Part shown: positions 22,156 through 34,100 of the stretch, in pieces
How the letters are laid out: every line of letters begins with the position of its first letter
How positions within the stretch are numbered: the first letter of the stretch is position 1
Virus record (IMG/VR): IMGVR_UViG_3300028030_000015
Span: 1 to 48,209 of that record
Direction: 5' to 3' (one strand)
Source of the DNA: a virus
DNA length: 48,209 nucleotides
The notes under the pieces: generated by a model
Databases searched by the model: none
What the model was told of the DNA's origin: nothing
The model's input: only the letters and a program-made list of their open reading frames with translations
Translations under genes and position numbers: made by a program

Positions 22156-25100
22156 ATGGGAGATGTTTTCGACGACATACTTTCCGAGCAAGGGGCAACA
22201 CAAAGAAAACCTGACGTGTTTGACGAAATATTGTCAGGGAATAGCGGTGCAAATAGTCACAGGCTGGGCGCTGTTGCCCAGGGGCCGGTAAGTGCTGGTG
22301 GCCAGGGGGCAAAGATGGCTTCAATGGTCAGTGCCGCAGAAAATAGAATTGCAGACAACCCGGGCGGTGGCCGCATGGTTGAAGCACAGGTTTCGACGCC
22401 AGCAGCGGAATCACAATCATTAGGGCAGACACGCCTTGGAGACGTGGGGTCTTTTGCGCCCACCCATTCACCCGTTAATGAACGTGCTGCCTCTACTCTT
22501 GATGAGGGCGCGAGCAGGGCCATACAGGAGAATGAAGGCGGTGGCAGGATAATCAGAACCGCCGGTGGCCGCAAGCGGTATTCAGATCGGGGCGATCTCG
22601 AAGAACAGCCTGCAAAACCCATTGATAACCGTAGCAATTGGGAAAAGCGAGACACGTCAAAAGATAACTTTGCTCAGAGACTGTTCGCCCCGGTAATGGC
22701 CCGTAACGAATTCCAGTATAAAAATGCAGATGAGCTCAGTCCTGAAAAACAGCAGGAACAACTTAATTACCTGTTCAGCGACACCAATCCTGATTCATAC
22801 GATGCGAGCGGAACCCCTGATTACACCAGTTTCATTTCCAAGGCCCAGCACCACGGGTACGACGGAAAGACGATAAAAAAATTCCTCGATACGTCAAGCA
22901 AGGCCGATATCCCGCTTGCTCCAACAGGCGACGGTTTTTCTGGCGGCGTTGCTGAGGTAGGACGTGCCGGGGCTCGTGGGCTTGCCAAGGGAACAAAAAT
23001 GGTTGCGCAGTCTGGGCAATGGTTCACCCCTTCATCTATGGAAGAAGAGGGTATATTTAAGGACGCTGTTGACCGCATAGAGGCCGTGATAAAGCGCAAT
23101 CCACAGCTATTTGCAGAGTCTGAGAAGAATAAAGACAGATCGTGGTACAACCCGATGAAGGCGGTTGTCGGCGGAACAGAAATGGTCAGCATGATGGCTC
23201 CTGGAATGGTCATGCCAGGAGGAGTTGCCGGGCAGTTTTGGGGGGCAATGGCCCAAGAGAAGTATGACGAGTTGGCCAAAAAGAAGCCCGGCATGTCTGA
23301 AGCAAAGAAGATCGCCTATGCCACTGGGGAGGGTATTGTTCAGGGTGGGCTCGAATGGCTGCAAACCAAGATACCAGCGGGAGTTCTTGGCAAGTTTATC
23401 CCCGGGAAAGCTAAAGGCGATATTATCAGGCGAGCCGCAGGCATGGTCAAGACAGGCAAGGGTAAACTTCTTGGAACCCTTGGAGTGGCTTATCTTGGCG
23501 AGCTTGCAACTGAAACTTCCCAGGATATGGGAAGCAAGGAGCTTGATTATTTTTCAGGACTTGAGAAAGAAGGTGTAAGCCTGCGTGATATAGGTGAAAG
23601 CCTGAAGGTTAATGCTGGACCTGTTCTTTTCACTACATTCGCTTTGTCTGGTCCTGCTCATATTGCTGACAACCGGAGGCGAGAGCAGATAAAAAGCGTT
23701 TTGACCGCCAGCCCTGAAATAGTTTCCAGGCAAGACAGGATTGCAGCGGTCAAGGCTGTATATGATTCAGTTGCCGAAAGTGACAAGTCGCTTGCTAACG
23801 AATGGTTGAAAGAGGCCTTACCCATGGCCGAAATGAACCGCCCTTTGGCAATCCCAACAGATGATAAATATCTGAACAGAAAACCTGATCCGGGGGCGCT
23901 GGAGAGGAATAGGGCTGTTCTTGATTTAAAGAAACAGAACCTGCCCACCCGTGACCTGCTGGAGATGAAAAATAACCCAACTGATGGTGGTGTCTCATCA
24001 AGTGATATTGACCTCATTCTTGAGGAGAGATACGGGGAAATGGGCGAGATGTGGGATGCCCTTGACAGCGAGATGGAAAACGACCCCATAGGTCGAGCCG
24101 CAACCGGCTCTATCCGTGACGCTCTGAACGAATTGATTGGCGAAAGAGCAGCAGAACGGGACAGGGCCCAGAAAGCGGCGGACAGAACCGCCATGGATCA
24201 GGGACTTGCCGAATACAACCCTGAAGCGCCGTTCCCTGAAAGTTCTCAACGGAAATTGTTTTCTACCCCTGATGTATCTTACAGGGACGTTCCTGTTGAT
24301 ACGGAAATCAACAGTGATCTGAGTAGCGAAAGCGGCTCAACTAAAGAACCAGCGCAAAGCCTTGACAACTCCGAGCTTGACAGGCTAGGCGAAGATCTCT
24401 CGAAGTCCGGCGCAAGCAAGGAAACCGTTCATACTGTTCAGGCCGTATTGTCTGATATCAATACGGCTGATCCCGGCAGGCTTGCAGAGATGAAGGCCAA
24501 CATCGGGAATGACCTTGGCAACTACAAAGAGTTAATTCCTTTCAGCAAGGTTTTTGAAAGGGCAATATCTAAGAGGGAGCAGGAGCTATCAGGTGCTTCC
24601 ACTGTCGCCACCAAGAGTGAAGACGTGGAAGCACCTGATACTGTGGACGGCAAACAAGAACTTGCAGGCAAGGCGTATCCTCATGATGGCGGCTTTTCTC
24701 CTGTTAATATCAACCAGCAGGATAAAAACCTTCTACAAAGCGAATTGGCAAACGATTTTATGGATTCTTCGCGGCTAGTGCAAGATGCAGAGAATGCTAA
24801 AAAAAGGCGGCGCAACTTTGAGAAGTTACAGCAGGGATATGGTTCAGATGTCACTGGCCAAACCAATGCCGACGAAGATCAAGTCCAGGCCGTTGGAAAC
24901 AAGGCCTCTGTCGCTCACGGGCAGGATGTCAATGTTAATCCGTCTGATGCCCAGAAGAAAGCTGAAAATTATAAAAAAGCCCATGTGCGCCTGGATGGAA
25001 TGGATATTTCCATAGAGAACCCTGCGGGGTCAACCAGATCAGGGACAGATAAGAGCGGCCGGCAGTGGTCACAAAAGATGAAACACGACTACGGTTACTT

Positions 25101-28100
25101 TAAAGGGACTGTTGGTTTTGATAAAGACCATGTTGATGTCTTCTTCAAAGGTGGCTACAAGGGCGGAGCCAAGAAGGTCTATATCGTCAACCAGTATGAC
25201 GGAAACAAATTTGACGAGCACAAGGTCATCATTGGAGATACCACCAAGGCCGGAGCTTTGAAAACATACAACGCCAACTACGAGAAGGGGTGGAAAGGCG
25301 GAAAAGATGTTGTTGAAATGTCAATGGATGATTTCAAAGAATGGGTGAAATCAGATGCGCCGAAACAAGGGCCCGCTGTCGGCAAGGTGACTCTTGGAAC
25401 AAAAAAAGCAAGTAAGCCCGGGCAGGTTACAAAAAAACTCACCAAGCGACAGCGGGAAATAATGAACTGGCTCAATGCCGGAAACTCTTTCAAGGATTTT
25501 GATATTGTCCCTGAGAAGAAACAGCCGATTGATACAGGATACCGGCCAAGCCCAAAAGTTATCGGTAACCTGATTAACAAGGGGCTTATCGAATTCCTTC
25601 CCAATCACGGTGAAAATGGTGAATGGTATTCCGTAAAGGTGATTGAGCGTGACAATATGCGCAAGGTTGACACGGAGATCACCCGTGGAAACGAAAAACC
25701 AAATCTCACGTTACGGGCAGAGGCTCAGGAGGCATTAAGCAAAAATCTACCAAAAGAAACAACAAACCAAGAGGATTTTATTCTTGCTCCAGGTGGAGGT
25801 CTTGATTTTGGAGAGATATCCAGAGAACAAGCAAATCTCATGCGTCGGCAAGCTGGAAAAATCAGGTTACAGCAGGGGCGGGATGACGATACTGCCCGTT
25901 TCGGGTTGGTTCACATTGAGAAGAGCCATGCGAATGACTTACCAGAGGTGAAGGAAGGCAATGTGCCTGATCTCGTAAAAGATATTGCGACCAACTTTAA
26001 TGAGATTTGGTCGGCATATGCAGGACAGTTGTTGTTGGTGAAGAGAAATGGTTCTGACAAGATTGCCTACATACAACTCAAGCCATCGGAAGATGCAGAC
26101 TTTTACACCGTAAATACAGTTTTCAGGTCACGAAAGCATAAAGGTAAAGAATTGCTTTGGTCTGCTACGCACGCACAGGCCGGTTCGACCGACAAGAACC
26201 CCGATTTTGCGGAAAACCCCAACAAGGCCGGTGGGGAAGCCCCAAACGTTACACCGGAAAGCAAATCTTCTGTTGATAATGTATCCTCTAAGCACTCACA
26301 AGTCAAGACGGATCAACGGGAAACACCGACAGGCGACAAGGCAGTTGTCACTACGCAAAATGAAGGGCCTGATCAGGCTGTTGCAGACAACGTAAAAACA
26401 AGCCTTGAACAGCATGAAAAAATTACATACCAACAGCTTTTTAAATGGGCTGATGATGCTTACGGCGGAACGCAGGGAGAGAACAAATACACACCTAAAG
26501 ACGCCTACGACGCCTTAGAGCTTGGTATTAATCAGTATATTGACAGCACCGCAAAGTTGAACCCGTCAGCAACGGAAAACCCCTCTGCTGCTCTTAATCT
26601 GCTTGCAGAAAATGTGATGTCGCTGATACCTACGCAATCAAAGCGAACGGAAGAAATGGACGAATTTCAGCAGTTTTCAACACCTCCACCGCTTGCTTAT
26701 ATGGCAAACTGGGTGGCCAAACCACAAAAAGGTGAAACATACCTGGAACCAAGTGCAGGCGTGGGCGGTATCGCAGTTTTCGGAAAGAATTCAGGGGCCA
26801 ACGTCGTTGTTAACGAACTCTCTGATCGCAGGCGTGGCCTTATCAGGCAGATGGGCTTCGACAGGGTGTTTGGCGAAAATGCAGAACACTTGAACTCTAT
26901 TTTACCAGCAGATGTAAAGCCGACGGTTATTGTGATGAATCCGCCATTCTCTGCCACTGCTGGCAGGATACAGGGGAAACGTGCGACGCAGGTGGGGGCC
27001 CAGCATGTTGAACAGGCATTGAAGCGCCTGGAACCAGGGGGGCGGTTGGTTGCCATTGTCGGCGAGGGCATGGCCATGGATAAGCCTTCTTTTAGTGGCT
27101 GGTGGAACAAAATAAAGGATGAGTATAATGTCCGGGCGAATATTGGGCTGAGCGGCAAAGGGTATCGTAAATACGGCACCACATTTGACAACCAGATGCT
27201 GGTAATTGACAAAACAGGACAGACAACAGATAATATAGTTACCGGGAAAGTCGACAGCCCGGCTGACCTTGTGCCACTACTGGAGGGCATACGCAATGAC
27301 AGAGAAAACGTTCAATCGCGACAGGTTGAGCAGGATAGCAAAGAAAAAGCTGCAGGAAGCAGGAGCAAAGGACGAGTTTCTGGACCCGGACCGGTGGTAT
27401 CCTCTCAGCCTGATGAGATGGGGCCTGGAAAACGGTCTGGACATGAAGGAGCGAACGACATATCTCAACATCCTGGAGCTATATCTTCCGTTCGAAGATC
27501 CGCGAAAGATACACCAGTTCATGGCGACAGCGGACAATATAGAGGGGGACAACCTGCAGCATCTTCTAAAAAAGCAAATGACTCCAAAAGAAGCGGCATG
27601 GGAGCTGTTGGACGTGCTGGAGACAGCGATAAAGGCAGCCCCGTATCCGTACAAAGATCCGCTGCCGAGGATATACCACGAGAGCTGCGTGTAGACGTTG
27701 CTCGGAATAGTGAATACTCTAACGTAAGTATTTCAGATTCTGTTTACGAAGAGTATAAACCTGAAAAGGTAAGAGTTCCTGGCGCAAAGAAGCACCCTGC
27801 CCCGCTTGCTCAAAGTGCGGCCATGGCTTCAGTATCGATGCCTGATCCTTCATATTCTCCAAAACTTCCGAAAAGAACAATTAAGTCTGGGGCGTTAAGC
27901 GATGCACAGCTTGAAGCTGTTGTTTATGCCGGTCAGGCGCACACGAGAGAACTGCCAAACGGTGAACGGCAAGGGTTCCTTATTGGTGATGGAACCGGCC
28001 TTGGCAAAGGTAGAGAGGTCGCAGGCATAATCTGGGATAACTGGAACCACGGACGAAAGAAGGCGGTGTGGATCTCTGAAACAAGTAATTTATTTAAGGA

Positions 28101-31100
28101 TGCAAAACGTGATATTGCCGGTATAGGATGGGATTCGGATGTCATTTTCCCTCATTCAAAAACAAAGGCCACAGGATCACTTCCCACTGGAGATGGGGTG
28201 TTATTTACAACATATAGCACGTTAAAGTCATCAGCAAGGGGCACCTCTGCCAAACCAGGGAAAACGAGGCTACAGCAGATAGTGGATTGGCTCGGAAAAG
28301 ACTTTGACGGGGTTATTGCCTTTGACGAATCGCACAATATGGGAAACGCTGTTCCTGTGAAAGGGAAAAGGGGCAATACTACCCCCTCCAAGATGGCATT
28401 GGCAGGGGTGGAACTGCAACAGTTGTTGCCGAAGGCAAGGGTAGTCTACCTCTCGGCTACAGGCGCTACTGAGATTCAAAACTTTTCCTATGCCGAACGT
28501 CTGGGCTTGTGGGGAGAAGGGACGGCATTCTCAAACAAGATGAGTTTCATTGATCAAATTTCTTCCGGCGGGACAGCAGCTATGGAGCTTATCGCCAGGG
28601 ATATGAAGTCAATGGGGGTATATCTTTCAAGGTCTATCAGTTATGACGGTGTGGAATATGACAGGGTTGAACATAATTTGTCAGAAGATCAATATAAAAT
28701 GTATAACACTGTTGCCGGAGCATGGCAGACCGTGTTGCAGAATATAAATGAGGCCATAGGCATTACCGGGGCAGATAATCGCGGCAGGGCTAAGGCGATG
28801 TCAGACTTCTGGGGCGCTAATCAACGGTTTTTCAGCCAGTATATCACTACATTGCAGATGCCATCTGTTCTCAAGTCTATTCATGATGATATTAAAAATG
28901 GCGATTCTGTTGTAATTCAACTGGTGAACACCTTTGAGGCTGCGACTGAACGAGGCCTGGCTAAACTTGATGAAGGGATGTCTATTGAGGATCTTGACAT
29001 ATCTCCTTTTGACGACCTGATGCTTCTGGTTGAACGCAGCTTCCCCGTCACGCAGTACGAGACATATACAGACGATAATGGAGCAGAGAAAAGCAGGCCG
29101 GTACAAGACTCAAAGGGTAATCCTGTCCTCAATGCAGATGCGGTAAAGATGCGTGAGCAACTGCTTGACGAGCTTGGCTCTATCAGAGGTGAAGTTGCTG
29201 ACAATCCCCTTGACCAGATTCTTGATGAGTTTGGTGTCGATAATGTAGCAGAGGTGACCGGCAGGAAAAGGCGAGTTGTCTGGGTGGAAAAAGACGGGCG
29301 GAAGAAGCGAGTGATCCAGAAAAGAAGTAAGGCCTCTGGCAGGGCTGACACACAAGACTTTATGGATGACAAGAAACGCATTCTCTTCTTCTCTCAGGCT
29401 GGTGGCACAGGTAGCAGTTATCATGCCGACAACACGGCAATCAACACAAGGAAGCGTCAGCACTATCTCCTGCAGCCTGGGTGGAGGGCAGACCAGGCCG
29501 TTCAGGGCTTAGGGCGAACCCACAGGTCGAATCAAAAGCAGCCGCCACGGTACAGGCTTGTAACTTCAAACCTGAAGGGACAGAAGCGTTTTCTCTCTTC
29601 CATTGCCCGTCGCCTTGAACAGCTCGGAGCCCTGACCAAGGGGCAGCGGCAAACAGGGAACCAGGGGATATTTAGCGAACGTGACAATCTGGAAAGCCCT
29701 TATGCTAAGGATGCTCTGCGCAAGCTGTTCCTTGATCTTGACAGGGGTCGAGTTGCAGGAATAACAATGGGCGAGTTCGAGAAGCAAACAGGACTCAACC
29801 TGACGGATAGTGATACCAGCAGACTGAAAGAAACACTCCCTGACGTTATACAGTTCTTGAATAGAATCCTAAGCATGGATGTCGATAGCCAGAACACGGT
29901 ATTCGATGAATTTTCACAGAGAATCGATGCTGTACTTGCTGCCCATGCCAAGGCCGGGACGCTTGATGTTGGCATGGAGACTCTTAACGCAGAGAGTGTG
30001 CGAAAGGTAAAGGAAATACCTGTCTACACCGATAAACTATCTGGTGCTGAAACTCGATATGTGAAATTGGCAGTAACAAATCCTGCGCAGCGGTTGTCTT
30101 TTGTAAACTCCAAACAATATGCCAACGATGGATATTATCAGAACAAGATAAGCGGGAAGACATGGGCTGTTACCAGGAGAATGTTGACCAACAGGAAGAC
30201 TGGGCAGGTTGTTGATACTATGGTGTTAACTTCTCCAACTTACAGAAAACAGAACATTCCATCCTCTGAGTTCGGGGAAAAGAAATGGAACAAACTCAAG
30301 AAAACAGAGGCGAAAAAATACTGGAATGATGATCTTGATAGTGTCCCGGCAACAACAACCTCTACAGAACACCTGATAACAGGAGCATTATTGCCAATTT
30401 GGGATAAGCTCAGCGGTAACCCTCGTATTATGCGGATACAGACAGACGATGGTGAACGGATGATCGGGCGAATGATCCCTGATGAAGCACTTGATAGTGT
30501 GCTTGATGCTCTAGGGGTAGATTCTACAGGGGCAAAGACAACTATCGATATGCCTGCAGTTGATGTATTCAGCAACGTCATTGACGGAGGAGATACAATC
30601 AGCCTCGCTGACGGCACCAGAATAGAGCGTCGCCGGGTATCTGGTGAAAATAGGATTGAAGTTAAAGGCCTCAATCGAGCAGATTTTCATAATCTTGAAA
30701 AGTACGGCATGTTTTCAGAGAGGATCAACTACCAGACAAGATACTTCGTTCCAACAACAAAAGATGGTGTGAAGATTATAGAAAAATTGACGGTTCGTAA
30801 CCCTATATCAAGCGTTAATGGGAGAAAGTCCTCTAAACCTGCGGAATTATCTGTTGATGGCGATGGCGCAAAGAGCACACCCCTCTACTCCAGGGCTGGA
30901 AAGAGATTGGCCGTCCTTGATAAAAAAGTATCGGCAACCAGAATCACGCTCAACAAAGCAATCACCCCGCAACAGGCAAAGCGCATTTATAATAATAAAA
31001 TCAAGGGGACTGAGCAGGTAAATAATGATACAGGGTGGAGCATAGGGTTTTCGGCCAAAGGAAGAGGCAAGGCTTTTTCGCATGGGCGCAAGCAGTCTGC

Positions 31101-34100
31101 GCATCTATCGTCAATTGTCGGTCTGAAAGAAATAGTGAAAAACGCTGTTCTGTTTAACACCGAAACTCTGCGCGAAGGGGAAAAAGTACATACTTTCTTT
31201 TCCTTGCTTGATATCGATGGAACGGCATACCGGGCAAAAATAATTGTTCGGGAGGATGGGCAGGGAAGAAAATTCTACGATTTGTCAGAGTCTGGAATAA
31301 GAAAGTCCCGTGTCCCTAGCAGGCTGCTTCGTGCCCAAGAGCATGAATCATCACCTACGACTCCGGGACTTTCTATTAAGACTTTAGATGATCTTCTGTC
31401 CATTGTCAATGATGAGTTTCATCACTACTCAAAAAACAGCCGTTCATCTTCCGGCTCAACCGTCACCCAAGCCAGTCGTGCAGTGCGTAAATTTCTGGGC
31501 AAGACCGGGTATATGAGGTGGAGGGCTGACAGGATTATTAGAATAATCGATAGCTCAAAAGCTCCGCCAAAACATACAGATAAGTTTTATACTCCAGATG
31601 GGAAACGTGTCGCAGGATATTATCATCCAAATGACGGCAGTATTACCCTGATAGCCGACAATATCAAACCTGAAGAGGTTGAGGGGGTGCTGCTGCATGA
31701 AGGGGTACACCGGCTGCTTGATACTGATAAGACGTTTATTAAAGACCGTGGCAATCTGTTGGCCTCGTTTGAAGCCCTGCAAGATGGAAAAGATCGTCAG
31801 TCTGATGCCGTTAAGGCCGCATTTAACAAGGCACGGCAAGCCGAGCCAGGTGGTAATGCTGATCTGATTCGGGAAGAGGCACTTTCGTACTACCTACAAG
31901 ACAAGGCGAACCGTACTCTCCCGCTTTACCGTAAAATTATCGCAGCGGTCAAGCGCGCCTTGCGCAGACTCGGCATACCTACCGGCAAACTCACTGCTGA
32001 TGATATTGTTGGTATCTTTGTTGCAGGGGTTAAGAAAGACGCAGCCAACTACAACGGGGAGAAATCAGGCGCAAGCCCCACCAGCGCAAGCAGTATTAAG
32101 AAATCTTATGCTGGCTTGTCTTCTGCAACAGCAGACAAGACTGCTCTCGATAAAGCTGTAGAAATGTATAGAAACGATTCTGATATAGAAACTATACGCC
32201 AAGAAACCGGATGGCATCTAGGTAAAGATAATAAATGGCGATATGAAATCGATGATAGTAAAGCATCGTTTGATTTCGGGAAAATACCAGAAGAGCAGCC
32301 AAGGATAAAACTTGCCGAATCTTACCTGAAAGAAAAACATAATATTCAGGCAAAATTCCCCATTGGTGATCCGAGAGTCCCGCAAAAGTTACAGAAAGAA
32401 GCCCTGGCATGGGCTGACAGCAGCCGGAAGCGGAACACTGTAAAGCTGGATACTGTTCTTGACCACAAGGAGTTGTTTGACGCATATCCTGAGCTGAGGG
32501 ACGTAAACATTGCGACAGAGACCGACCCTACGCTTGAAGGCAGCTACAACCCAGATACCAACACGGTGAGCGTTTCAAAAAACTTTATAACCTCGACAGA
32601 CGAAGATGCTTTCAAAACTTTGCTCCACGAGTTGCAGCATAAGATCCAGACAATAGAAGGTTTTGCTCCCGGTGGTCATCCTTCGCAGTTTGGTGGAAAT
32701 GTAGGAAAATATCAGAAACTCCATGGCGAGATTGAGGCCCGTGATACCTCTACCCGTAAAGACCTGACAGCTGAACAGCGGAGAGCTCTTCCCCCGTATG
32801 TTTCTGAAGGCATACCGATGGAAGATGCCATTGTCAAATTTTCCAAGGTTAATAATGCCAGCATCATAAAAGAAGGCTTCACGGAAGATCAGGAATCAGT
32901 TGTCCATCAAGCAGACAGGGTGATAAATAAAGATGACATAAGTTCGTTTGCAAGGGTCTTTTCTTCGTTTGAATACATGTCTCGAAAGAGTAAGGCTGCT
33001 TGGCGTGTAATGGAGGCACAGCTTTCAAGACGCGACAACAAGCATATCATGGAAACCAATATTGTCGGAGACTTTAACGATGTTGCCAGCGCCCTGAAGA
33101 AAGAAGATGAAAAACTATATGGAGAGTTCAGCGACTATCTGGTTGATATTGACCGGACAGGGAAGGCTTTTTCTGTGCGGGGCCAGTCAGGATGGACGGT
33201 TACCACGCCTGACGGTGCTTACGTCGGGACAGCTACCACCAAGGAGAAGGCCTACGCAATGAGCCAGGAAGCGGCAAAGGCCCATAACGCAAAGGCAAAG
33301 ATTAACGGTACAAAACAGTATCTAGTCAGGGATTACCCGGTTAATGAGGCTTCAGGATGGGAAGTCATCGGCCCTAAAGGTGAAGTGTTGAAGATAGCAG
33401 CATCTGAAAAAGAAGCTGTTGCTGAAATGATGGCTGCTGAAGCTAAGCAGATGGCAAAAGACAAGATAAACCGTAAGGTTATCAGGGCGGTTATGGCCTT
33501 TCGCGGCATGACAAACAGGGCCTTTGATGAAATGGTCGCTGATATGCGACGGGTGATAGCTGAGGCAGAAGAACAGGGCCTTGACATGCCGAGCGTTGAT
33601 GTCGTTGATGAGTCGAGACGGTGGGCCATATTCGGGCAACACCAGAAGAAGCCGACCGCAACCTTTTCTACCAGGGCAGAAGCTGAAGCGGCATTGCGTG
33701 AGCTTTCAAAGGTTCAGACGAAGACTGGTAAACGCCGGATAGCTGGTAAGCCGATGCCAGCTTATGATATTAAAAAACAGGACGATAGCGATATTATGAA
33801 GTCAATTACCATTAAGGAGGCCATTTCCTTAATGGGCGACTTGCGGGGGGCGTATTTCCCGCGTACAAGAAAACCTGGAGGGATAATACTCAAAGCCTAT
33901 AACAAAAAGGGGAACCGGAAATTCTTGAAAAAATTTGATTTTGCGATGCTCGAAAAACGGGGGATCGTCAACGAATGGGACGGAACAATTAAAGATGACG
34001 GTCTGATAGTCTCCAAGCTGAAAAAAGTCTTTAACGCTCTTACACCGCTTGGGGCTGAGATTCGCCGCTTGGAGAAACAGGGCTTTGAAGTTGAGGTCTC

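Noticed and set aside
23225-23578. 117-residue rightward frame inside the giant gene
   Set aside because: Unlike the frame at 27296-27694, it has no ribosome site, its composition is Arg/Trp/Pro-biased, and the main frame there encodes a well-ordered Gly/Ala-rich region.
23658-24194. 178-residue leftward frame inside the giant gene
   Set aside because: Ser/Leu-rich antisense of helical coding sequence; no start signals.
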